Below are positions 9,403 to 16,278 of a stretch of DNA of 64,000 bases, piece after piece. The stretch lies in NCBI GenBank assembly GCA_020634455.1, contig JACKBQ010000002.1, forward strand, positions 992,001 through 1,056,000. Reading direction: 5' to 3'. A program made the position numbers and the translations under genes. A model generated the notes under the pieces. The model worked only from the letters and a program-made list of their open reading frames with translations. It searched no databases and was not told where the DNA came from. Position 1 is the first letter of the stretch. The number at the start of each line of letters is the position of its first letter. The stretch is from Ardenticatenaceae bacterium (lineage in GTDB: Bacteria; Chloroflexota; Anaerolineae; Promineifilales; Promineifilaceae).

Positions 9403-9429
9403 AGACGCCGTGCGGGGAGCACGGCGTCT
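9403..9429. terminator. Strong 11-bp hairpin in the 9.2-9.8 kb gap
   Basis: AGACGCCGTGC (9403-9413) pairs perfectly with GCACGGCGTCT (9419-9429) across a five-base loop. On the minus strand it is followed by CTCCTTTT, a weak terminator tail; on the plus strand there is no T-run. No gene ends beside it, so it probably ends or belongs to a non-coding transcript. Confidence 0.45.
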
Positions 9430-9521
9430 GGAGCAGAATAAGCTTTAATTAAGCGTGAAGAAGTTAATGCATACCTTAAGAGTGATTTCTTACGAAACAT
9501 CTGACAATGCAAAAAAGCCAT

Positions 9522-9610
9522 AAAAAAAGCAGCGCCGCAAACAAAAATGAAGCCGTATCCTGAGCATCATACAACCTTGGGAGAGGAGGTTGTGCGACGC
9601 TGCTTTGCCA
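9522..9610 (-). ncRNA. Candidate small structured RNA ending in a T7 tract
   Basis: Read on the minus strand, an outer stem AAAGCAGCG (9598-9606) closes with CGCTGCTTT (9526-9534) and is followed by seven T residues (9522-9528). An inner stem ACAACCT/AGGTTGT (9587-9593 and 9571-9577) lies inside. A stem-in-stem structure with a terminal T-run in a gene-free gap is what a small RNA end looks like. The 5' end, size and function are unknown, and I could not match it to 6S, SRP, tmRNA or RNase P RNA. Confidence 0.35.
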
Positions 9611-9671
9611 ATGAATAATAGCTTTGATTACTTACAACATAGGTTAAGTGGGGTATTCATTCAAACAAAAC

Positions 9672-9691
9672 AGCGCCTCAATTGAGGCGCT
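9672..9691. terminator. Perfect 20-bp palindrome, probable bidirectional terminator
   Basis: AGCGCCTCAATTGAGGCGCT is a perfect palindrome flanked by AAAAC on the left and ATTTTG on the right, so it can end transcripts in both directions. The rest of the 9193-9814 gap has no protein-coding potential that I can support. Confidence 0.5.
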
Positions 9692-9814
9692 ATTTTGAAA
9701 AGGAGAAAATCAAAAGGTTTGCGGAATCGTCTATAAATTGAAACATAATCAATTTTGCTTACGTACTGCATTACAAATGACTCTATTTACAAAAATAATA
9801 TAGGAGATTTACAG

Positions 9815-10066
9815 ATGGGTATTTTAGCGTGGATTATTTTTGGCGCGTTGGCGGGTGGTGTGGCTGGTATGATTGCGGGCAGTAAACGGGCTGGCTGTCT
9901 TTACAACATTATCATCGGTGTGGTTGGCGCGTTTGTCGGTGGCTTGATCATGCAGTTTATTACCGGTGAATCGTTTAATTTTATTTTTGATTGGCGCAGT
10001 TTTCTAGTGGCTGTTGTTGGGGCCATTGTTTTATTGGCCGTTACTGGTGCAACGAAGCGGAAGTAA
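9815..10066 (+). CDS. GlsB/YeaQ/YmgE family membrane protein
   Basis: ATG 9815 follows TAGGAGATTT; the open frame before it (from 9755) has no ribosome site. The 83-residue protein has three hydrophobic, glycine-rich helices (WIIFGALAGGVAGMIAG, YNIIIGVVGAFVGGLIMQ, FLVAVVGAIVLLAV), the hallmark of the transglycosylase-associated GlsB/YeaQ family. These small inner-membrane proteins are often stress-induced but their biochemical role is not known. The 3' end overlaps the convergent DUF2062 gene by 36 bases. Confidence 0.9.
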   Translation: MGILAWIIFGALAGGVAGMIAGSKRAGCLYNIIIGVVGAFVGGLIMQFITGESFNFIFDWRSFLVAVVGAIVLLAVTGATKRK

Positions 10067-10537
10067 ATTTCCCTCTTTTTTCCGTAGGAGCTGGGCGATG
10101 AGCAAGACAATGGCGTAGGAAACGGCCGTTGCCACTCCCGCAATAATCAAATTTCCCACCAAGAACCCCTGCACAAATGAAATGACCTGTGCCTGCCAAT
10201 GCGCCGTAACGGAAGCGGTGGCAGGTGCAGGGAATAACCAATTCCCCAAGCGATAGCTCAAAGCGAAAAATGGAGCCGTCACAAACACATTCCAGATGGC
10301 CAGTGAGAGCAGCACGGTGGCTTTGTGCAGCCGGAACCAGTTGGCCAGCAGCAGCGACAGAGCCATGTTGACGCCGGGTGTGGGCAGCAAGCTGATAAAC
10401 GTACCCAGCGCAAACCCCAGTGCCTGGTTTTGTACCGTAGCTTCGGCATTGAGCAAGGATGTCACTTTTTCTTTAGCTGTTTCTAGCAATTGTGGCAGAT
10501 GTATTTGGTTCAGGGACAAATCAACTTTCATTTCCAT
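10031..10537 (-). CDS. DUF2062 membrane protein
   Basis: 168 residues with a soluble N-terminal 40 residues and about four membrane segments. The core GFALGTFISLLPTPGVNMALSL is the DUF2062 signature (a conserved G-x-F-x-x-x-x-P motif in a re-entrant hydrophobic stretch). DUF2062 domains occur alone or fused to glycosyltransferases; the function is unknown. The C-terminal residues (LLRKKEGNLLPLRCTSNGQ) are encoded antisense to the end of the GlsB-like gene. Confidence 0.85.
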   Translation of the reverse strand: MEMKVDLSLNQIHLPQLLETAKEKVTSLLNAEATVQNQALGFALGTFISLLPTPGVNMALSLLLANWFRLHKATVLLSLAIWNVFVTAPFFALSYRLGNWLFPAPATASVTAHWQAQVISFVQGFLVGNLIIAGVATAVSYAIVLLIAQLLRKKEGNLLPLRCTSNGQ

Positions 10538-10628
10538 GCTTGCAGTTTACACAACCTGTGGCGTGGGAAATGGGCTGGAACCATACGCCATCCCCGTGCA
10601 AACCTGACGCTGAGCTTAGAAACGTAAA

Positions 10629-10654
10629 CGGCTAACATCGCGCGATGTTAGCCG
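10629..10654. terminator. Perfect 26-bp palindrome
   Basis: CGGCTAACATCG (10629-10640) and CGCGATGTTAGCCG form a perfect palindrome followed by CTTTAC. It lies between the divergent DUF2062 and lipoprotein genes, where no transcript of a recognised gene should end, so it might equally be a dyad operator. Length and perfection make chance unlikely. Confidence 0.45.
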
Positions 10655-10741
10655 CTTTACATTTGGGGAATTCAGGAAACTTGACCAGCTCTGGCTCTCG
10701 GATGTAAGCTATTGGGCATGTCCAGTAAAAGTGGGGTTGAG

Positions 10742-13165
10742 ATGCGTAAAATTTGCCTTATTGGTTGTGTTTTTTTGATGGTGTGGGTGGCTATGGGCTG
10801 CCAGAAGGGTGTGGATTCTGTGCCGCAGGTAGCTGTTACGCAAGTGTTGGATATTGCTACTTCAACTGCCATCGCCTCTGTAACGCCTAATTCTACATTT
10901 GTACCTTCTCGTACGCCGACCGCCACCCCACTGCCTTCGGCGACGGCGACCGTGCCACCAACTTCTACACCGATACCAACCGCAACGGCAAAGGCTACGG
11001 CCGTTCCTACCCTCCCTCCAGCAACTCCACAAACTGAATCCTCCGTCTATCAGCTAAAAGATTGGACAGAACAAGATGCCCTTGATTTGGTCAATGAAAT
11101 ACGTACTCAAATCGAGCATTTTGTTAGGGATAGTAATGTGCATTACAGCGTTAACAATGACAGGTTTGAAGCACTGCATGGGACATTGGATGTAGCTGCA
11201 AACGAAGCTATTTTGAGATTTCCAAATTCAGAAAAATACGAAGAACTTGTTTGGACATCTTTGTATGCCAAGGCACGGCGTTGGGATAACGAAAACGGTG
11301 CGGTGAATGCGCTCCTCATCGCTTTTCTGCAAGATCGTTTGGATAGTGGATTTTATGATCCAGCAGAATGGGGTGAGCGTGTTGAAATTTATGATTTTGT
11401 GATTTTGCATGTTGCGGATGTTGAGAATTTGTTTGGCGACGGCCGTTCCATCCCTGTCTACAAAATCGAGACTGCTATTTCTGACGGAGATGACGGTCTG
11501 TACTTTACCCTGGAAAGTGATGAAGTAAATCATCAAATCAAATCTATCCTTGGTTACTGGCCTGCTTCGCACGGTTATTGGGTTGGGGAACCAATTATTG
11601 GGGATCATACCAGTGATAGTCTGCCAGAAATTGCGATTATGCCTAGAGGTCATTCTGGTTCAATTTGCTACTCCTGGTTGTATATTTTGCAATGGGATGG
11701 AGCTCAATTTGTAAATTTGGTCGCGCGATCGGATGGTTCAACAATTGGGTTAGGCGTTTGTGGGGATACCTGGCGATTTTTGCCAGCAGAAGAAAATGGC
11801 TCTCAATCAATAAGGACGGATGAGTTTTTTGTAGTTGGCAATACCCCTACAACTATGAATCAGATTTTTGTTTGGGATCAGACCAAATACACAATTGAGG
11901 AAGTAATCATCCAGCCGATTTCAGATAGCGATCCGCTTGAGTGGATAGATTACAATGTTGCGATTGGTGAATGGGAAACGGCCGTTCAAGCCATTGACGA
12001 TCTTCTGAACCAATGGGGCATAAACCCGCCGAGCAGTGTTGATCCCAGCTATCCTGATTTTTTGCGCTTTCAGCAAGGGTGGCTGTATGCTGTGAATTCT
12101 CAATCGGAAAACGGCCGTGTCGCCCTCCAGCAGCTTATTGATGAACCAGTGAACCCCATTACGCCCACACTTTCCCTGGCCGCCCAAGCATTTATAAATG
12201 TGTACCAAGATGATTCAAACCTTTATCAAGCGTGTGTTGCTGCGAGCGAGGTAATGATCAATGCGTTCCCTGAACCCTCTAATTATTCTGCCGATTATTT
12301 AGCGGCTTGGGGGTATTCAAGTAGTCGTTTTCCTTGCGATTCGTCAGAAGCTTGGCAGATTTTGTTAGAACAGACCAAGTTTATGCAACCTGAGGAGGCG
12401 ATTGCCTTTTTACAAGCGCATGGTGTCGCCACTGTGGATATTACTTCCAATGATCTAGATGGTGATGGAAAGGATGAGACACTTTTTACAGTCGAATCTT
12501 CAGCAACATTTCGGGGCGTTTCACGCGCAACCTACGCATTTTTTGAGACAGAAATTGGTTTGACTTCCATCCAGCTAGGTTTTGATGCCACCTCTGTTAC
12601 TCAATGGGAAACAGCATCGGTGCAAGATAAAAACACTCTCCTTCATTTTGTTTTAGATGATGAGATGCTTCTTGTCTTCAAGGTAAACGTTCAGGAGAAT
12701 GAAGTAATAATTCAACGATATTTTCGTAGAGAATCGCTTTACAATGCCGAAAATTTTACAGTTGTTGAACAAGGTGATTCGCTTGTTTTGACAGTTGATT
12801 CTTTGCCAACAACGTATCGGCCGCGCCAAATGTCATTTCGTTGGAACCAGCAAATTGAGGATTTTGAAACTGTAGCAACAGATACGCCTTATTTTTTGGG
12901 AAGATCGATTTATGACCTTGTGGCACAGGCTAAAGTTATGTTGTTTGAGGAGGGCCGGATTGAGGAAACGGCCGTTATGCTTTCCTCCTACACCGCCAAT
13001 TACGAAGTCGAATTACCAGAAGCCTACTACCTTCTAGCTTTAGCCTTTGAGCTTTCCGGCCAGGAACAGCAAGCAGTAGAAACTTATTGGCAAATGTGGC
13101 GCGATTTTCCGGATGATTCATTTGCCATCATGGCCCGTCGTAAATTGGTGCCCGCCGAGCCGTAA
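10742..13165 (+). CDS. Large lipoprotein of unknown function with T/P-rich linker and C-terminal TPR-like end
   Basis: The best start is ATG 10742, since the protein then opens with MRKICLIGCVFLMVWVAMGC, a lipoprotein signal with the lipidated Cys at position 20. A linker of about 75 residues rich in Thr, Pro, Ala and Ser follows, typical of Chloroflexota surface lipoproteins. The rest (about 700 residues) is soluble. It contains a calcium-loop-like stretch DLDGDGKDETLF, as in FG-GAP/dockerin-type loops, and ends with helical repeats that look like a TPR (AYYLLALAFELSGQEQQAVETYWQMW). No enzyme motif is visible. The 3' end abuts the REP-like hairpin of the transposase module. Confidence 0.75.
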   Translation: MRKICLIGCVFLMVWVAMGCQKGVDSVPQVAVTQVLDIATSTAIASVTPNSTFVPSRTPTATPLPSATATVPPTSTPIPTATAKATAVPTLPPATPQTESSVYQLKDWTEQDALDLVNEIRTQIEHFVRDSNVHYSVNNDRFEALHGTLDVAANEAILRFPNSEKYEELVWTSLYAKARRWDNENGAVNALLIAFLQDRLDSGFYDPAEWGERVEIYDFVILHVADVENLFGDGRSIPVYKIETAISDGDDGLYFTLESDEVNHQIKSILGYWPASHGYWVGEPIIGDHTSDSLPEIAIMPRGHSGSICYSWLYILQWDGAQFVNLVARSDGSTIGLGVCGDTWRFLPAEENGSQSIRTDEFFVVGNTPTTMNQIFVWDQTKYTIEEVIIQPISDSDPLEWIDYNVAIGEWETAVQAIDDLLNQWGINPPSSVDPSYPDFLRFQQGWLYAVNSQSENGRVALQQLIDEPVNPITPTLSLAAQAFINVYQDDSNLYQACVAASEVMINAFPEPSNYSADYLAAWGYSSSRFPCDSSEAWQILLEQTKFMQPEEAIAFLQAHGVATVDITSNDLDGDGKDETLFTVESSATFRGVSRATYAFFETEIGLTSIQLGFDATSVTQWETASVQDKNTLLHFVLDDEMLLVFKVNVQENEVIIQRYFRRESLYNAENFTVVEQGDSLVLTVDSLPTTYRPRQMSFRWNQQIEDFETVATDTPYFLGRSIYDLVAQAKVMLFEEGRIEETAVMLSSYTANYEVELPEAYYLLALAFELSGQEQQAVETYWQMWRDFPDDSFAIMARRKLVPAEP

Positions 13166-13169
13166 ACAG

Positions 13170-13236
13170 CCCGGCTAGTTATGAAAGCCTCTTCGAGGCT
13201 GGTTTTAGCCCTTCAGGGGCTTCCACAACTAGCGGT
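13170..13236. repeat. Left REP-like hairpin flanking the RAYT transposase
   Basis: CCCGGCTAGTT at 13170-13180 pairs with AACTAGC(G)GG at the other end of a 67-base imperfect palindrome that also contains AGCCTC/GAGGCT and AGCCC/GGGCT arms. The copy at 13733-13800 shares the sequence CCCGGCTAGTTATGAAAGCC exactly in the same orientation. Paired hairpins around a Y1 transposase are the layout of REP/RAYT units. Confidence 0.75.
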
Positions 13237-13272
13237 GGGCTTCAGCCCATCGCGGACGTTCAGGAGGGAAAA

Positions 13273-13695
13273 TTGGCATATTGGCAACTCTACTACCACA
13301 TCGTTTGGGCCACAAAAAACCGCGAACTTCTCATCACTCCTGATTTGGAGCCAGCTCTCCACAATTATTTACGCGGCAAGATCATTGCATTGGGTGGCGT
13401 TTTTCATGCAGTCGGCGGGATGGATGAGCATGTTCACGTCGTGACTTCTATTTCACCCAAAATAGCTGTTGCCAATTTTGTGGGGCAGCTAAAAGGTTCC
13501 AGTTCACATTGGGTAAACCACAACATTGAATTTGATAGTGCGTTGTATTGGCAAGATGGTTATGGGGTCTTTTCATTTGGAAAAAGAGCGCTGCCTCGTG
13601 TTGTGGCGTATGTGGTGAATCAGCGGGAACATCACACGAAAAACGATTTGTGGCTTGCGTTGGAGAGAATTGAAGAGGGTGATGTAGGTGTTTGA
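13273..13695 (+). CDS. REP-associated / IS200-like tyrosine (HUH) transposase
   Basis: The 140-residue protein starts at a TTG (13273) preceded by AGGAGGG seven bases upstream. It opens with the Y1-transposase sequence WQLYYHIVWATKNRE. The metal-binding HUH motif is MDEHVHVV near residue 52, and the catalytic Tyr is probably in VVAYVVNQREHH near residue 113. Family members nick single-stranded hairpin DNA through a 5'-phosphotyrosine. Because the gene is flanked by two related hairpins and has no accessory tnpB, it fits the RAYT type better than IS605. It is intact. Confidence 0.85.
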   Translation: MAYWQLYYHIVWATKNRELLITPDLEPALHNYLRGKIIALGGVFHAVGGMDEHVHVVTSISPKIAVANFVGQLKGSSSHWVNHNIEFDSALYWQDGYGVFSFGKRALPRVVAYVVNQREHHTKNDLWLALERIEEGDVGV

Positions 13696-13732
13696 AATTT
13701 CTGGTTTGCCGTACCCGCCCAGCCGTGAACGA

Positions 13733-13800
13733 CCCGGCTAGTTATGAAAGCCCAAAAGGGGCTAAAGATAGCCTCGCAGAGGCTTCCACAACTAGCCGGG
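13733..13800. repeat. Right REP-like hairpin flanking the RAYT transposase
   Basis: CCCGGCTAGTT (13733-13743) pairs perfectly with AACTAGCCGGG (13790-13800). The inner part carries GGGGCT and GCCTC/GAGGC arms related to those of the left copy at 13170-13236. Both copies have the same orientation and the transposase lies between them. Confidence 0.75.
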
Positions 13801-13821
13801 TGGCTTATGAACATTAACAAT

Positions 13822-14775
13822 TTAAATAGGTAATAAACCAACATAGCGAAGCAACGCGTCAGAGCCGGTGGCAAATTGGTCAAGAAAACTAGCCACAACT
13901 TCACGCAATTCTGGCCAATCATCGCTGAATCGGTGCAGGTGCAATACCTCCTGCTTTAGCCAACGCCACAGCTTTTCAATCGGATTGAGCCAAGAAGCGT
14001 AAGTGGGCAAAGGTAGTAGTTGAACGGGCATGTTGTCCTGCTTGGCTTTCGGCGCAGGCTCAGTCGGCCAGTTCCCTGGCAATTTGGGTGGAAAAGGAAA
14101 CTGCTGTGGCTGTAAAACGGCCAATACATCCGGGTGAAAGTGAACGGGCCAATTGTCCAGAACGACGTAAATTGTCTCCGCACCTGGATAGCATTGGTAC
14201 AATTGAGTCCAGAAGTTAGCAATGACGGTGCGTGTGATGCGTTTGCGCTGCAAGTAAGAAAGTTGCCCCGTCATGCAATTGATGGCACCAATGATGCGGA
14301 AGCTACTATTGGCCCGATGTGACCGTTGAGCCAATGGCTGTCGCAGACCCTTGCTTTCAAATGATTGGGCAATCGTTGGTTGCCGATAGTAAGTAAGCTG
14401 GTCGAGATAGAGCAGCACATATCGGTCTGGTTCGTAATAAGCACGTAATCGAGCCAACTCAATCAAACTCAGCTTTTCTTGATAATGTCGGTCGGGACTA
14501 TGCACATAATCGCGGCCACGTTTATAGCTGATGCCCAGCCGTTTTAGCAATCGGCTTAGACTCCCAGCTGTACTGACCTGTAACCAAGTACATGCTTGGA
14601 CTATCATTTCTAATCGCCATCGGGCAGAATGGAAGCCTAGCTGCCGGGGGTCACGTCGAATCACCTGGAGCAGTGCCTGCTTTGCTTCTGACGGCTTCGC
14701 GTACCGAGGGGGAAAAAGCCGCTTTGCGGCCACGTCCTTTCTGTACTTCAAGTCGGTCAAGACCATCCTGTTCAT
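13822..14775 (-). CDS. IS630 transposase, catalytic (DDE) part, frame B
   Basis: This frame carries the RNase-H-like DDE core: first Asp in VLLYLDQLTYY, second Asp in YVVLDNWPVHFH, and the Glu in WLNPIEKLWRWLK, the spacing typical of IS630. The usable part probably begins at the frameshift near 14718 rather than at the ATG 14775, since the residues before it are the out-of-frame copy of the upstream coding region. The final codons are encoded by the terminal inverted repeat, and the stop codon TAA is formed by the flanking TA target duplication plus one chromosomal base. Intact except that it needs a shift from frame A. Confidence 0.85.
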   Translation of the reverse strand: MNRMVLTDLKYRKDVAAKRLFPPRYAKPSEAKQALLQVIRRDPRQLGFHSARWRLEMIVQACTWLQVSTAGSLSRLLKRLGISYKRGRDYVHSPDRHYQEKLSLIELARLRAYYEPDRYVLLYLDQLTYYRQPTIAQSFESKGLRQPLAQRSHRANSSFRIIGAINCMTGQLSYLQRKRITRTVIANFWTQLYQCYPGAETIYVVLDNWPVHFHPDVLAVLQPQQFPFPPKLPGNWPTEPAPKAKQDNMPVQLLPLPTYASWLNPIEKLWRWLKQEVLHLHRFSDDWPELREVVASFLDQFATGSDALLRYVGLLPI

Positions 14776-15021
14776 ACCAATCTAGCCATTTGTAGATAGT
14801 ATCCGGATGGTGCGGCTTGTGCCCTCCGTCTTTAGCGGCGGCATTGGGACTCATGCCGCTGGCGATTTTGAGCAAAATGGCGGCCTTTTCTCGCATGTGG
14901 CTTTTCTCATGGTGGTCGCGCACAAATACTAGCTCGCTTTTTTGAACAGCCGTTAGTTCCAAATATCGTCTCTTGGGCATAAATAACACCTCCCATGATG
15001 ATATTATCTCTATTACCTATT
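13825..15021 (-). mobile_element. IS630-family insertion sequence with terminal inverted repeats and TA target duplication
   Basis: An element of about 1197 bp is bounded by AATAGGTAATA at 13825-13835 and its complement TATTACCTATT at 15011-15021. TA dinucleotides flank it on both sides (13823-13824 and 15022-15023), the target duplication expected of the IS630/Tc1-mariner superfamily. It carries a two-frame transposase on the minus strand. It contains no ACGGCCGT element, unlike the surrounding chromosome, which suits recent arrival. It sits directly beside the right RAYT hairpin. Confidence 0.85.
14651..14980 (-). CDS. IS630 transposase, N-terminal helix-turn-helix part, frame A
   Basis: ATG 14980 follows GGGAGGTG at a good distance. 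The product has the winged-helix/HTH DNA-binding region of IS630 transposases (YLELTAVQKSELVFVRDHH to DTIYKWLDWYEQDGLDRL) and then a basic linker. The correct continuation lies in the frame one base further on (frame B). The overlap contains GCTTTTTCCCCCTC (about 14709-14722), a run suited to ribosomal slippage. Either programmed +1 (or -2) frameshifting or a disabling indel explains the split; both reading frames are otherwise clean. Confidence 0.8.
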   Translation of the reverse strand: MPKRRYLELTAVQKSELVFVRDHHEKSHMREKAAILLKIASGMSPNAAAKDGGHKPHHPDTIYKWLDWYEQDGLDRLEVQKGRGRKAAFSPSVREAVRSKAGTAPGDST

Positions 15022-15039
15022 TATTTTGTAAAGTTCAAT

Positions 15040-15180
15040 CAGCCCCCGGCGATCAAGTCAGCATCGGCACCGTTTCCACTACACTAAAATCCAGCGCCCC
15101 ATCTTTCACATCCACCGAGACATGATCCCCATCGTGAACTTCTTTCCAATAAGCTTCAGTGCCAGCGGAGTAAAGATTAT
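15040..15180 (-). pseudogene. Possible C-terminal coding remnant between the IS630 and the dnaJ-like gene
   Basis: On the minus strand, a frame ending at a TGA near 15053 reads GDHVSVDVKDGALDFS, which resembles the extreme C-terminus of ClpB-type AAA+ chaperones (a G-D-x-x-x-V-D-x-x-D-G-x-L-x-F pattern). The residues before it do not look like ClpB, and the frame has no start. As clpB often follows dnaK/dnaJ, this may be the tail of a gene lost when the IS arrived, but the match is short. Confidence 0.25.
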
Positions 15181-15209
15181 CTATTGGGTAATGGAACCCA
15201 TAATTGTCG

Positions 15210-16178
15210 TTAGCGTTGTCGGAGTTTTCTTAATTTTTCAAACAGTTCTGTTTCTTCGTCACTCAGGTCGGTGGGTAGCTCGACGTTGAGGGTGGCGATG
15301 AGATTCCCGCGTTCCTCTGGATTTTTCAGGTTGGGCATCCCCAAACCGCGCAGGCGGAACTGTTTGCCGTTGGCGGTTCCGGCCGGGATGGTGAGCTTGA
15401 CGGTGCGATCAATTGTCGAGACATCAACTTGCCCGCCAAGAACGGCCGTATACAAATCCACCAGAATCTCGGTTTTCAAATCATCCTCGTCTCGCTCAAA
15501 TTGGTTATCCGGTTTGACCTTAATGCTCAGGTACAGATGCCCGCCATCTTGCCCCTGGCCCTTTAGCCGAACACGGGAGCCAGTTTTGACCCCCCGCGGA
15601 ATTTTGGCTTCGATGGAACGGCTGGCCGCGCCTTCCCACTGTATGGTTCGGCTGGTGCCATAAAACGCCTCCGCCAGCGAGATTTCGATCATGTGCTCCA
15701 CATCGCGGCTGCGCCGGATGGACTGCCCTTGCTGGCCGAAAATGTCGTTGAAATTGACCTGCTGACCACCTGCGCCCCGTGCTACCATCTGGCCAAACAG
15801 CGCTTCAAAAAAGTCTGAGAAGCCGCCGCTGCCGCCAAACATTTGCTCAAACTGCTCTGGATTAACGGTGCGCGTTTGCCCACGTCCGCCAAAACCTTGC
15901 TGCGCACCCCACTGCGACCAGAAGTCGTCGGGGCGGCCGCCCGCGCGCTGGTACTGCTGCCACTGGGAGCCAAACTGGTCGTACATCTTCCGCTTTTCGG
16001 CGTCAGACAGCACTTCATTGGCTTCGTTGAGGTCCTTGAAGCGCTGTTCCGCCTGCGGGTCTTCCTTGTTTAAGTCCGGGTGATACTTGCGGGCCAGTTT
16101 GCGGTATGCTTTTTTGATCTCATCCTGGCTGGCGGTTTTTGACACACCGAGGATGCTGTAATAATCCTTATAGTCCAT
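15210..16178 (-). CDS. DnaJ-class co-chaperone without zinc finger (CbpA type)
   Basis: ATG 16178 follows AGGAAGGGCC; the longer frame runs into repeat sequence. The 322-residue protein has a J domain at residues 1-68 with the HPD motif (KYHPDLN), which stimulates DnaK ATPase. A Gly/Gln/Phe-rich linker (about 70-130) follows, and then two beta-sandwich substrate-binding domains, starting near RDVEHMIEISLAEAFYG. The four CxxCxGxG zinc repeats of DnaJ proper are absent, so it is a CbpA/DnaJ2-type protein. It lies 100 bases after dnaK on the same strand, with an 18-bp inverted repeat between them. Confidence 0.93.
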   Translation of the reverse strand: MDYKDYYSILGVSKTASQDEIKKAYRKLARKYHPDLNKEDPQAEQRFKDLNEANEVLSDAEKRKMYDQFGSQWQQYQRAGGRPDDFWSQWGAQQGFGGRGQTRTVNPEQFEQMFGGSGGFSDFFEALFGQMVARGAGGQQVNFNDIFGQQGQSIRRSRDVEHMIEISLAEAFYGTSRTIQWEGAASRSIEAKIPRGVKTGSRVRLKGQGQDGGHLYLSIKVKPDNQFERDEDDLKTEILVDLYTAVLGGQVDVSTIDRTVKLTIPAGTANGKQFRLRGLGMPNLKNPEERGNLIATLNVELPTDLSDEETELFEKLRKLRQR

Positions 16179-16198
16179 TGGCCCTTCCTGTTTTGAAG

Positions 16199-16275
16199 TG
16201 AAAAGTGATGGAGTGAAAAGTAAAAAGTGGGGGCCAGGTAAGGCACTTCTCACTTTTTACTTTTCACTATTTACT
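16199..16275 (-). repeat. 18-bp perfect inverted repeat between dnaK and the dnaJ-like gene
   Basis: AGTGAAAAGTAAAAAGTG at 16212-16229 pairs perfectly with its complement at 16251-16268 across a 21-base loop. It lies between the dnaK stop and the start of the next gene, so the co-chaperone message would carry this hairpin in its leader. It looks like one of the dispersed intergenic repeats of this genome and may lower expression of the second gene. Confidence 0.8.
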
Positions 16276-16278
16276 CAA

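Noticed and set aside
9430..9700. 6S, SRP, tmRNA or RNase P RNA in the hairpin-rich gap
   Set aside because: I could not find the conserved elements (the central bubble of 6S, the GNAR/GGAA SRP domain, the tRNA-like ends of tmRNA, or the P4 helix of RNase P).
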